The notes: generated by a model from the letters alone, not told the origin. DNA of 17,791 nt from an uncultured Microbacteriaceae bacterium (GCA_934661165.1 CAKUJB010000025.1:1-17791); one strand, 5' to 3'; shown: positions 8,837-16,083, numbered from the stretch's first letter. Numbers and translations are program-made.

Positions 8837-9334
8837 GTGCGGCTGCTGCTGCCGCCGTCGCGCACCGTGCGCGGCGAGGCCGGTGCGCTCGCGCCGCTCG
8901 ACCGGTACACCGGGACGCTCTACAAGGCGCTCGGCGTCGACGGGCTGACGGCCGCGCAGCGCCGCTATGCGGTCGACGCGATCCTCATCCACACCGCGGA
9001 GGAGGGCCTGCGCGGGGCCGACGGCTCGGTGCCGCCGCCGCTGGCCGAGCTCGTCGCCGTGGATGAGGCGGTCATCGATCTGCGCTCGAAGGAGTACGCC
9101 CGCCGCGACCCGCTGCCCGTCGGCGGCTGGACTGTCCGCGTCGTCTCGCCGGGCGAGGGCGGCAGGCGACTGGCGATCTCGCACTGGAACAAGCACCACA
9201 AGGGCGTCTTCGTCGGCGCGCTCGTCGCCGACATGCCTTCGATCCGCACGATCGAGGACCTGCTGCGCTGGGCGGCGGCCAACGACCACCAGCTCGAGCC
9301 GGTTGCCGACGGCGAGCTCGATCTCGTCGTCTGA
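8837..9334 (+). CDS. yaaA: YaaA/DUF328 (UPF0246) family protein, internally shortened
   Basis: YaaA proteins lower intracellular iron and DNA damage under peroxide stress, and the fold binds DNA. This 165-residue product keeps recognisable family blocks. These are an N-terminal strand RLLLPPS, then LDRYTGTLYKAL (about 21-32), VIDLRSKEYA (about 79-88), the conserved SHWNKHHKG (about 115-123), and a C-terminal WAAANDHQLEP. Family members are usually 240-260 residues. Here about 70 residues seem missing between the first strand and RYTG, and about 20 before the VIDLRS block, both in frame. It may be a decaying or reduced copy. The GTG start lies 4 nt after the atpC stop with only GAGG as ribosome site, so expression probably depends on the atp operon. 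It converges on tag. Confidence 0.7.
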   Translation: MRLLLPPSRTVRGEAGALAPLDRYTGTLYKALGVDGLTAAQRRYAVDAILIHTAEEGLRGADGSVPPPLAELVAVDEAVIDLRSKEYARRDPLPVGGWTVRVVSPGEGGRRLAISHWNKHHKGVFVGALVADMPSIRTIEDLLRWAAANDHQLEPVADGELDLVV

Positions 9335-9380
9335 GTCGAGGGCACCGGACGTATCGGTCACCCGGACCGGCCGCGCGCGA

Positions 9381-9968
9381 TCAGCTCGGCTGCGCCGCGC
9401 GCCAGCAGCCGACAACGTGGTCGTCGACGAGGCCTGCCGACTGCATGAGCGCGTACATCGTCGTCGGGCCGACGAATCGGAAGCCCGCGCGCTTGAGCGC
9501 GGTCGACAGCGCGGTCGACTCCGCCGTCGTCGCGGGGATCTCCGCGAGCGAGGCGGGCCGAGGCCGTGGTACCGGCGCGTGCGACCACACGAGCCGATCC
9601 AGTGCGCCATCGCCCTCCGCGGCCTGCAGGCGCAGCAGCGCCCGCGCATTGCCGATCGTCGCCTGAATCTTCGCCCGGTTGCGGATGATGCGGGCGTCGA
9701 GCATGAGCCGCTCGATGTCGTCGTCGCCGAGGGCGGCGACGGCCGTCGGCGAGAAGCCCTCGAAGGCCTCGCGGAAGTCGCCTCGGCGCCGCAGGATCGT
9801 GATCCACGACAGGCCCGCCTGGAAGCCCTCCAGGCACAGCTTCTCGAAGAGGGGTCGGTCGCCGTGCAGCGGGTGCCCCCACTCCTCGTCGTGGTAACGG
9901 TGATACTCCGTATCGGTGCCGACCCAGGCGCAGCGCACCAGGCCGTCGGTCCCGGTCGTCAGACTCAT
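9381..9968 (-). CDS. tag: DNA-3-methyladenine glycosylase I
   Basis: Tag excises 3-methyladenine from alkylated DNA, starting base-excision repair. The product has 195 residues. The N-terminus carries C13-A-W and YHDEEWG with H26. The core LEGFQAGLSWITIL matches the family, including the conserved QAGLSW. RNRAKIQATIGNA follows. The C-terminus has H184 and C188 in DHVVGCW. C13, H26, H184 and C188 correspond to the four zinc ligands of E. coli Tag, so the zinc snap is intact. The start at 9968 (ATG) overlaps the ogt stop by 4 nt (ATGA), and the N-terminus MSLTTGTDGLVRCAW fits the family. The frame is open further upstream inside ogt, but that part is not Tag-like. It is co-transcribed with ogt and converges on the yaaA-like gene. 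Confidence 0.95.
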   Translation of the reverse strand: MSLTTGTDGLVRCAWVGTDTEYHRYHDEEWGHPLHGDRPLFEKLCLEGFQAGLSWITILRRRGDFREAFEGFSPTAVAALGDDDIERLMLDARIIRNRAKIQATIGNARALLRLQAAEGDGALDRLVWSHAPVPRPRPASLAEIPATTAESTALSTALKRAGFRFVGPTTMYALMQSAGLVDDHVVGCWRAAQPS

Positions 9969-10447
9969 CGATACGGGATCCCCTCGTGGTCGAGCAGCAG
10001 CCGCTTCGTCGGGATGCCCTCGCCGCCGCTGTAGCCGGTGATGCGGCCGTCGGCGGCGAGCACTCGATGGCACGGGATGAGGATCGTGATCGGGTTCGCG
10101 CCGACCGCCGCGCCGATCGCGCGGCTCGCTGCGACCGGGTAGCCGAGGTCGGCGCCGAGCCGCGAGTACGTCACGGCGGTGCCGTGCGGGATCTCGGCGA
10201 TCCGGTGCCACACCGCCTGCCGGAACTGACTCCCCGCGGGATCCAGCGGCACGTCGAACTCGGTGCGCGACCCCGTGAAGTACTCCGCGAGCTGTGCCGC
10301 GGCGCGCTCGAGGACCTCGTCGGGTAGGACGCCGAGCGCGGCGCGCGGGAGCACGCCGTCCCGGGCGATCGTCACCTCGGTGACGGCCGAGCCGTCGCCG
10401 ATGAGCTCGATCGGGCCCACGGGGGAGTCGATCTCCATGCGATGCAT
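9965..10447 (-). CDS. ogt: Methylated-DNA--[protein]-cysteine S-methyltransferase
   Basis: This protein removes methyl groups from O6-methylguanine by irreversible transfer to its own cysteine. The product has 160 residues. The active site IPCHRV has C126, preceded by the SRAIGAAVGANP helix-turn-helix region that enters the DNA minor groove. GYSGGEGIPTKRLLL follows, as in the family. There is no Ada-type N-terminal regulatory domain, so it is a plain repair enzyme. The ATG at 10447 is chosen because TAGCGT ends 6 nt upstream, giving a leaderless start. A second ATG lies at 10438. Its stop overlaps the start of tag, making a two-gene alkylation-repair unit. Confidence 0.95.
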   Translation of the reverse strand: MHRMEIDSPVGPIELIGDGSAVTEVTIARDGVLPRAALGVLPDEVLERAAAQLAEYFTGSRTEFDVPLDPAGSQFRQAVWHRIAEIPHGTAVTYSRLGADLGYPVAASRAIGAAVGANPITILIPCHRVLAADGRITGYSGGEGIPTKRLLLDHEGIPYR

Positions 10448-10453
10448 ACGACG

Positions 10454-10459
10454 ACGCTA
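10454..10459 (-). promoter_or_regulatory. Candidate -10 element of a leaderless ogt-tag transcript
   Basis: Read on the minus strand, TAGCGT matches TAnnnT and is separated by 6 nt from the ogt ATG at 10447. No Shine-Dalgarno sequence is present between them. The -35 region is not recognisable. Confidence 0.45.
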
Positions 10460-10482
10460 TCGCGGGGCGTCGACACCGACGG

Positions 10483-10554
10483 CGGACGGCCGCGCACCCT
10501 GTGGAGGACGCGAGCCGGGCCGCTCAGGTGGAGGAGCATTCGACCGGCCGTCCG
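10483..10554. repeat. 10-bp inverted repeat enclosing an 8-bp direct repeat, ogt/CPBP divergent intergenic region
   Basis: CGGACGGCCG at 10483-10492 is the exact reverse complement of CGGCCGTCCG at 10545-10554. Between them GTGGAGGA occurs twice, at 10501-10508 and 10528-10535, 27 bp apart. The right arm lies just upstream of the candidate -10 of the CPBP gene. It could be a regulatory site shared by the divergent genes. In DNA this GC-rich the repeats may also be chance. Confidence 0.35.
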
Positions 10555-10565
10555 GCTCCGGGGGC

Positions 10566-10571
10566 GAGAAT
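10566..10571 (+). promoter_or_regulatory. Candidate -10 element of a leaderless CPBP transcript
   Basis: GAGAAT ends 7 nt before the ATG at 10579, the same spacing as GACAAT before tsaC. It supports 10579 rather than the in-frame ATG at 10570 or the GTG at 10501 as start. Nothing like a ribosome site lies between. Confidence 0.35.
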
Positions 10572-10578
10572 GGATGCC

Positions 10579-11541
10579 ATGCCGTCGACCACTGGCCGCG
10601 CCGTCCTCGTCTTCCTGCTCATCGCATTCGGCCTCTCCTGGCTCGTCGCCCTGCCGCTCTGGCTGAGCGGCGACGGCCTCGGCACCTGGGGCGGGGCCGG
10701 GGTGGCGATCCTCGGCGTCGCGATGATGTGCACGCCCGCCATCGCGGCGCTCGTCGCGTGCCTCGCGGTCGAGCGGCCCGCCCGCGGGACGCGGCTGCGC
10801 ACCCTCGGCATCTCCTCGGGCGTCTCGGCGCGGCGGCTCATCGGCTACCTCGCGCTCGGCATCATCGTGCCGGTCGCCCTCATCCTCGTCGCACTCCCGA
10901 TCGGCGCCGCGCTCGGCGTGTATCCCGCCGACTTCGCGGGACTCAGCGGCTTCCGCGCGCTCGTCGACGCGCAGCTGTCGGCCGCGGGCGTCGGCGAGCT
11001 GCCCATCCCGATCGAGGCGCTCCTCGCGCTCCAGTTCGTGCAGGTGCTCCTCGGGGTCGGCATCAACCTCCTGCCCGCGCTCGGCGAGGAGCTCGGCTGG
11101 CGCGGCTGGCTGCTGCCGAAGCTGCTGCGCCTCGGCACGATCCCCGCGATCCTCCTCTCGGGCGTCATCTGGGGGCTCTGGCACGCGCCCCTCATCCTGC
11201 TCGGCTACAACTACCCGACGGCGCCGGGGTGGCTCGGGGTCCTGAGCATGACCGGGATGTGCGTCGTCGTCGGCGGGATCTTCGGCTGGCTCCGGATCCG
11301 CGGGGGCTCCGTCTGGCCGGCCGCCGTCGCGCATGCGGCCTTCAACGCGTCCGCGGGCTTCTTCCTCGTCTTCGCCGCCGAGGGCGCCGTCATCGACACG
11401 ACGAGCGCGACGATCCTCGGCTGGTCCGGCTGGATCGTGCCGCTCGTGCTGCTCGTCGTGCTCGTCGCGACCGGTGGGTTCCGCGCGCCGCGCGAGCGAG
11501 CGCCGAGGTCCCGCGCCGCGCAGCCGGCGGAATCCGCCTGA
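10579..11541 (+). CDS. CPBP-family intramembrane metalloprotease (Abi/CaaX protease-like)
   Basis: The product is a 320-residue polytopic membrane protein. The three family motifs are intact: GEELGWRGW with E170, E171 and R175, WGLWHAP with H202, and HAAFN with H252 and N256. These are the expected metal-binding and catalytic residues of the glutamic-type CaaX/Rce1-like membrane proteases. Hydrophobic segments occur at about residues 8-30, 40-63, 87-113, 148-167, 187-209, 219-239, and one near 280-303. The tail is basic. Bacterial members have roles ranging from protein processing to bacteriocin self-immunity, and the substrate here cannot be told. It lies 48 nt ahead of two ABC exporter genes on the same strand, so co-expression is possible. 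Confidence 0.9.
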   Translation: MPSTTGRAVLVFLLIAFGLSWLVALPLWLSGDGLGTWGGAGVAILGVAMMCTPAIAALVACLAVERPARGTRLRTLGISSGVSARRLIGYLALGIIVPVALILVALPIGAALGVYPADFAGLSGFRALVDAQLSAAGVGELPIPIEALLALQFVQVLLGVGINLLPALGEELGWRGWLLPKLLRLGTIPAILLSGVIWGLWHAPLILLGYNYPTAPGWLGVLSMTGMCVVVGGIFGWLRIRGGSVWPAAVAHAAFNASAGFFLVFAAEGAVIDTTSATILGWSGWIVPLVLLVVLVATGGFRAPRERAPRSRAAQPAESA

Positions 11542-11589
11542 GGCGAACGCCCGCGCGTTACCGCGCCGCGCGTGCCAGGATCGTTCCCC

Positions 11590-13329
11590 GTGAAGCTGCT
11601 TCGGGTCGTCGGACGATTCCTCCGGCCGTATCGATGGCTCGTCGTCGCGGTCATCGCCTTCCAGCTTGTGCAGACGATCGCGAACCTGCTGCTGCCGAGC
11701 CTCAACGCCGACATCATCGACAACGGAATCGCGAAGGGCGACATCGCCCGCATCCTCGCCGTCGGGGGTGTCATGCTCATCGGCACCCTCGTCCAGGTCG
11801 CCGCCGCGATCGGCGCCGTGTGGTTCGGCGCGATGGCGGCGATGCGGCTCGGTCGGGACATGCGCGAGCAGATCTTCACCCGCGTCGCCGAGTTCTCCGA
11901 GCGCGAGGTCGGCCGCTTCGGCGCGCCGAGCCTCATCACGCGCACGACGAACGACGTGCAGCAGGTGCAGATGCTCGTCTTCATGGCGCTCGCGCTCATG
12001 GTCTCCGCGCCGATCATGGCGATCGGCGGGGTGTTCATGGCGCTCCAACAGGACATCGGGCTGTCGTGGCTCATGGCGATCGCGGTGCCCGTGCTCCTCG
12101 TCGTCATCAGCGTCATCGTCGTCCAGATGGTGCCGCTCTTCCGGAGCATGCAGCGCCGCATCGACAGCGTGAACCGGGTGCTGCGCGAGCAGCTCACCGG
12201 GATCCGCGTCATCCGCGCATTCGTCCGCGAACCGCACGAGCGCGCCCGCTTCGCCGACGCGAACGCGGAGCTCACCGACACCGCGCTGCGGGCCGGGCGG
12301 CTCTTCGCCCTCGTCTTCCCGCTCGTCATGCTCGTCATGAATGCGACATCGGTCGCCGTCTTCTGGTTCGGCGCGGAGGGGGTCGAGGCCGGGGTGACGC
12401 AGGTCGGCGCGCTCACCGCATTCCTCCAGTACCTCATCCAGATCCTCATGGCCGTGATGATGGCCGTCATGATGTCGATGATGGTGCCGCGCGCGGCGGT
12501 CGCCGCCGAGCGGATCGGCGAGGTCCTCGACACCCCGAGCAGCGTCGTCGTGCCGCTGCGACCGGTGACGCCGGAGCGGACTGAGGGCGTCGTCGAGTTC
12601 CGCGACGTCGAGTTCCGCTACCCCGGGGCCGAGGCGCCCGTGCTCTCGGGCATCTCGTTCACCGCCCGGCCCGGCGCGACGACCGCGATCATCGGGAGCA
12701 CCGGCTCCGGCAAGTCGACGCTCGTCGGCCTCATCCCGCGGCTCTTCGACGTCACCGACGGCGCCGTCCTCATCGACGGGGTCGACGTCCGCGACCTCGA
12801 CCCCGACCTCCTCTGGGGGCGCGTCGGCCTCGTGCCGCAGCGCGCCTACCTCTTCTCCGGCACCGTCGCGACGAACCTCCGCTTCGGCAGCCCCCGGGCG
12901 ACGGACGAGGAGCTCTGGGCGGCGCTCCGGACCGCGCAGGCGGAGGACTTCGTGCGGGCGATGCCCGAGGGGCTCGACGCGCCGATCGCGCAGGGCGGGA
13001 CGAATGTGTCCGGCGGCCAGCGACAGCGGCTCGCGATCGCGCGGGCGCTCGTCACGCGGGCGCCGATCATGGTCTTCGACGACTCGTTCAGCGCCCTCGA
13101 CACCGCGACCGACGCGCGGCTGCGCGCCGCGCTCGACGAGGCCGCCGCCGAGACGACGCGGATCGTCGTCGCGCAGCGCGTCTCGACGATCCTCGACGCC
13201 GACGAGATCCTCGTCATCGACGACGGCCGCGTCGTCGGCCGCGGTCGCCACGACGACCTCCTCGTCGCGAGCGAGACCTACCGGGAGATCGTCGAGAGCC
13301 AGCTCCGAGCGGACGAGGAGGCGGCATGA
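11590..13329 (+). CDS. ABC exporter half-transporter with degenerate catalytic residues (heterodimer subunit 1)
   Basis: The product has 579 residues, with an N-terminal membrane domain of six helices (to about 305) fused to a nucleotide-binding domain. Walker A GSTGSGKST lies at 369-377, the Q-loop in VPQRAYLF near 415-422, and the signature VSGGQ at 473-477. Walker B reads IMVFDD, so Asp replaces the catalytic Glu. The switch histidine is Gln (VAQRVST). This E-to-D and H-to-Q pair is typical of the degenerate half of heterodimeric exporters such as TM287/288. The last membrane helix is methionine-rich (around 286-298), as in related proteins. GTG at 11590 is preferred over GTG at 11572 because AGGA at 11577-11580 sits 9 nt upstream. 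The stop overlaps the next gene (ATGA). The substrate is unknown. Confidence 0.92.
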   Translation: MKLLRVVGRFLRPYRWLVVAVIAFQLVQTIANLLLPSLNADIIDNGIAKGDIARILAVGGVMLIGTLVQVAAAIGAVWFGAMAAMRLGRDMREQIFTRVAEFSEREVGRFGAPSLITRTTNDVQQVQMLVFMALALMVSAPIMAIGGVFMALQQDIGLSWLMAIAVPVLLVVISVIVVQMVPLFRSMQRRIDSVNRVLREQLTGIRVIRAFVREPHERARFADANAELTDTALRAGRLFALVFPLVMLVMNATSVAVFWFGAEGVEAGVTQVGALTAFLQYLIQILMAVMMAVMMSMMVPRAAVAAERIGEVLDTPSSVVVPLRPVTPERTEGVVEFRDVEFRYPGAEAPVLSGISFTARPGATTAIIGSTGSGKSTLVGLIPRLFDVTDGAVLIDGVDVRDLDPDLLWGRVGLVPQRAYLFSGTVATNLRFGSPRATDEELWAALRTAQAEDFVRAMPEGLDAPIAQGGTNVSGGQRQRLAIARALVTRAPIMVFDDSFSALDTATDARLRAALDEAAAETTRIVVAQRVSTILDADEILVIDDGRVVGRGRHDDLLVASETYREIVESQLRADEEAA

Positions 13330-15362
13330 GCGCGCCGCGTGCTGCGGTCCCAGAGCGACCGCAGGGAGATGACGGGTCGCAGGCCACGCCCACGAATGCG
13401 CGCCCCGCGTCCGTCCCCGACCGCACGATCCAGGCGGGCCGCCGCGGTGCCCCGCACGGTCCCATGGGCGCGATGGGGATGCCCGCGGAGAAGGCGATGG
13501 CCTTCTGGCCGTCGGCGAGGCGCCTGCTCGGCCGGCTCCGGCCGCACCGGCTCCTCATCGGGCTCACCGTCGTGCTCGCCGCCGTGAGCACGGCGCTCAT
13601 GGTGACCGGCCCCATGCTCCTCGGCGAGGCGACGAACGTCATCTTCGCCGGGGCGATCTCGAAGGGGATCCCCGCGGGCATGACGCAGGCCGAGGTCATC
13701 GCGGCGATGCGCGAGCGCGGCGAGGGCCAGCAGGCCGACATGCTCGCCGCGATGGAGCTGCGCCCCGGCTTCGGCATCGACTTCGAGGCGCTGCGCACCT
13801 GGCTCGTCGTCGCGCTCGCGGTGTACGTCATCGGCTCGCTGCTCGGCTGGGTCCAGGCGCTCATCCTCAACCGCGTCGTGCAGCGCGTCGCGTACGGCCT
13901 CCGCGAGGAGGTCGAGGGCAAGCTCCACCGGCTGCCGCTCAGCTACTTCGACGGCATGCCCCGCGGCGAGCTCCTCAGCCGGGTGACGAACGACGTCGAC
14001 AACGTGCAGCAGAGCCTCAGCCAGACGCTGTCGCAGATCCTCAACTCGCTGCTCATGGTCGTCGGCGTCGTCGTCATGATGCTCACCATCTCGTGGCAGC
14101 TCGCGCTCATCGCGCTCGTCACCGTGCCGCTCACCGCGGTCGTCGCGGGCCTCATCGCGAAGCGCTCGCAGCCGCGCTTCGTCGAGCAGTGGGCGCGGAC
14201 GGGGCGGCTCAACGCGCAGGTGGAGGAAGGGTACACGGGGCACGCGCTCGTCAAGGTCTTCGGCCGCCAGCGCGAGATCGTCGAGCGGTTCCGCGAGGAG
14301 AACGAGGCGATGTACCGCGCGAGCTTCGGCGCGCAGTTCGTCTCGGGGATCATCATGCCGGCGACGATGTTCATCGGGAACCTCGTCTACGTCGTCATCG
14401 CCGTCGTCGGCGGCGTCTTCGTCGCGGGCGGGACGATGTCGCTCGGCGGCGTCCAGGCCTTCATCCAGTACTCCCGGCAGCTCGGCCAGCCGCTGTCGCA
14501 GCTCGGCTCGATGGTCAACCTCCTCCAGTCGGGCGTCGCGTCCGCGGAGCGGGTCTTCGAGCTGCTCGACGCCGAGGAGCAGCGCCCCGATCCCGCGGCG
14601 CCGCTCTCGCCGCCCGCCGACGCCGCCGAGCTCGCCTTCGAGCACGTCGACTTCGACTACGACGCGGCGAAGCCGCTCATCCGCGACCTCTCGCTCGTCG
14701 CGGCCCCCGGCAGCACCGTCGCGATCGTCGGGCCGACGGGCGCCGGCAAGTCGACGCTCGTCAACCTGCTCATGCGCTTCTATGAGGTCGATGCCGGCCG
14801 GATCGTGCTCGGCGGCGTCGACACGGCCGAGATGACCCGCGACGACCTGCGCGGCCGCACCGGCATGGTCCTCCAGGACACCTGGCTCTTCACCGGCACG
14901 ATCCGGGAGAACATCCGCTACGGGCGGCCCGACGCGACCGACGAGGAGGTCGTCGCGGCGGCGCGCGCGGCGTACGTAGACCACTTCGTCGCCTCGCTGC
15001 CGGACGGCTACGACACGGTCCTCGCGGACGAGGGCGACAACGTGTCCGCGGGACAGAAGCAGCTCATCACGATCGCGCGGGCGGTGCTCGCCGATCCGCG
15101 CGTGCTCATCCTCGACGAGGCGACGAGCTCGGTCGACACGCGGACCGAGCTGCTCATCCAGCGGGCGATGAGCGAGCTGCGCGCCGACCGGACGAGCTTC
15201 GTCATCGCGCACCGGCTCTCCACGATCCGCGACGCGCACCTCATCCTCGTCATGGAGGAGGGGCGCATCGTCGAGCAGGGCGACCACGACTCGCTCATCG
15301 CCGCCGATGGCGCCTACGCCCGCCTCTACCGCTCCCAGTTCGAGCGCGCCGCCACGGAATAG
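13326..15362 (+). CDS. ABC exporter half-transporter with consensus catalytic residues (heterodimer subunit 2)
   Basis: The product has 678 residues. A hydrophilic N-terminal extension of about 60 residues ends in a Gly/Met-rich stretch near 44-52. Six membrane helices follow, with a long exterior insert between helices 1 and 2 (about 105-155). The nucleotide-binding domain has Walker A GPTGAGKST (469-477), Q517, Walker B VLILDE with catalytic E598, and switch H629 in IAHRLST. The signature reads NVSAGQ (572-577), with Ala575 for the usual Gly. This subunit would supply the intact Walker/Glu/His set, and its altered signature would face the degenerate site of subunit 1. The ATG overlaps the upstream stop (ATGA), with AGGAGG at 13316-13321. 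A GC-rich stem-loop follows the stop. Likely exports drugs, lipids or peptides; not determined. Confidence 0.93.
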   Translation: MSAPRAAVPERPQGDDGSQATPTNARPASVPDRTIQAGRRGAPHGPMGAMGMPAEKAMAFWPSARRLLGRLRPHRLLIGLTVVLAAVSTALMVTGPMLLGEATNVIFAGAISKGIPAGMTQAEVIAAMRERGEGQQADMLAAMELRPGFGIDFEALRTWLVVALAVYVIGSLLGWVQALILNRVVQRVAYGLREEVEGKLHRLPLSYFDGMPRGELLSRVTNDVDNVQQSLSQTLSQILNSLLMVVGVVVMMLTISWQLALIALVTVPLTAVVAGLIAKRSQPRFVEQWARTGRLNAQVEEGYTGHALVKVFGRQREIVERFREENEAMYRASFGAQFVSGIIMPATMFIGNLVYVVIAVVGGVFVAGGTMSLGGVQAFIQYSRQLGQPLSQLGSMVNLLQSGVASAERVFELLDAEEQRPDPAAPLSPPADAAELAFEHVDFDYDAAKPLIRDLSLVAAPGSTVAIVGPTGAGKSTLVNLLMRFYEVDAGRIVLGGVDTAEMTRDDLRGRTGMVLQDTWLFTGTIRENIRYGRPDATDEEVVAAARAAYVDHFVASLPDGYDTVLADEGDNVSAGQKQLITIARAVLADPRVLILDEATSSVDTRTELLIQRAMSELRADRTSFVIAHRLSTIRDAHLILVMEEGRIVEQGDHDSLIAADGAYARLYRSQFERAATE

Positions 15363-15364
15363 CA

Positions 15365-15397
15365 GCGGGCCGCCGACCGGGGTGGTCGACGGCCCGC
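15365..15397. terminator. GC-rich stem-loop between convergent ABC and yceI genes
   Basis: Bases 15365-15378 pair with 15384-15397 over 14 positions with one C-A mismatch (15373/15389) and a 5-nt loop. It lies 2 nt past the ABC stop and 16 nt before the yceI stop on the other strand, so it could serve both transcripts. There is no T-run on either side, as often in high-G+C genomes. Confidence 0.55.
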
Positions 15398-15413
15398 GGA
15401 CGGGTGGTGCGGC

Positions 15414-15989
15414 TCAGTCCTGGAGGACGACCTGCAGGTCGAAGGCGAGGGTGATCTCGTCGCCGAGCATGACCCCGCCGGTCTCGAGCGGCGCGTTCCA
15501 GGCGACGCCGTAGTCGAGGCGGTTGAGCTTGCCGGCGACGCTCGCCGCGGCGTGGAGCCTGCCGTCGCCGCCTCGGTTGATGCCGCCGAACTCGCCCTTG
15601 AGGGTGACCGGCTTCGTGACGCCGCGCAGCGTGAGGTCGCCCGTGACGGTGAAGTCGTCGGGGGTGCCCGCGATGCTCGTCGAGACGAAGGTCGCGGTCG
15701 GGTGCTCCTCGATGAGGAAGAAGTCGTTCGTCTTGAGGTGGCCGTCGCGCATCTCGTTGTTCGTGTCGATCGAGGCCATGTCGATCGTCGCGGTGATCGT
15801 CGAGTCCTCGACGTGCTCGGCCGCCTGAATCGTCACGTCGAAGGACCGGAAGAAGCCGCGGACCTTCGAGATCGCGAGGTGGCGCACGGTGAACGAGAGC
15901 TCGGAGTGCGCGGGGTCGAGCACCCAGGTGCCGGGCGCGTAGTCGGTGTGCAGTGCGGTGCCATTGGTCATGGGGGAAGACAAGTCCAT
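15414..15989 (-). CDS. YceI-family (lipocalin-like) protein
   Basis: YceI proteins form an extended beta-barrel that binds polyisoprenoid or similar long hydrophobic molecules. The product has 191 residues. It shows the family pattern: WVLDPAHSELSFTVRHLAISKVRG (in two parts, about residues 22-45), NNEMRDGHLKTNDFF (about 77-91), LTLRGVTKPVTL (about 119-130) and a final GDEITLAFDLQ. No signal peptide is visible, so it is probably cytoplasmic, unlike periplasmic E. coli YceI. ATG at 15989 is used; an internal ATG at 15971 would remove six residues and also lacks a ribosome site. A TAAGTT lies 8 nt upstream of 15989. The gene is divergent from the LLM oxidoreductase, so the two may share control. 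The ligand is unknown. Confidence 0.92.
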   Translation of the reverse strand: MDLSSPMTNGTALHTDYAPGTWVLDPAHSELSFTVRHLAISKVRGFFRSFDVTIQAAEHVEDSTITATIDMASIDTNNEMRDGHLKTNDFFLIEEHPTATFVSTSIAGTPDDFTVTGDLTLRGVTKPVTLKGEFGGINRGGDGRLHAAASVAGKLNRLDYGVAWNAPLETGGVMLGDEITLAFDLQVVLQD

Positions 15990-15997
15990 GCATACGC

Positions 15998-16003
15998 AAC
16001 TTA
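15998..16003 (-). promoter_or_regulatory. Candidate -10 element of yceI
   Basis: On the minus strand TAAGTT fits TAnnnT and lies 8 nt before the ATG at 15989, with no ribosome site between. Spacing is slightly longer than for the other leaderless candidates in the window. Confidence 0.3.
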
Positions 16004-16050
16004 TTCCCGAGATCGAGGAATGCGTCGGAGCACGTCCGTCCTGCGCCGAC

Positions 16051-16064
16051 GCCCGACGTCGGGC
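16051..16064. promoter_or_regulatory. Perfect 14-bp palindrome, operator candidate between yceI and the LLM gene
   Basis: GCCCGAC is followed directly by its reverse complement GTCGGGC. The centre lies about 20 bp upstream of the candidate -10 of the LLM gene (16078), covering its expected -35. The site could bind a dimeric repressor or activator acting on one or both divergent genes. No regulator gene is encoded next to it. Confidence 0.4.
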
Positions 16065-16077
16065 CGGGTCCGGCGGC

Positions 16078-16083
16078 TAGCCT
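16078..16083 (+). promoter_or_regulatory. Candidate -10 element of a leaderless LLM-oxidoreductase transcript
   Basis: TAGCCT fits TAnnnT and is separated by 6 nt from the ATG at 16090, exactly as TAGCGT is before ogt. No Shine-Dalgarno sequence lies between. Confidence 0.45.

Noticed and set aside
9355..9369. Small hairpin CGGTC/GACCG in the gap between yaaA-like gene and tag
   Set aside because: Five base pairs with a 5-nt loop and no T-run is too weak to call a terminator, although the convergent position makes one plausible.
11546..11559. Hairpin AACGC/GCGTT between the CPBP gene and the first ABC gene
   Set aside because: Only 5 bp with a 4-nt loop and no T-run. It does not support separating the genes into two transcripts.
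10372..13251. Very long open frame on the minus strand, opposite the CPBP and first ABC gene
   Set aside because: Its product is low-complexity Arg/Asp/Glu/His-rich sequence with no domain, a side effect of GC-ending codons on the other strand. The plus-strand genes have full family motifs. Similar antisense frames at 4456-6180, 6137-8482 and 13278-15287 were dismissed for the same reason.
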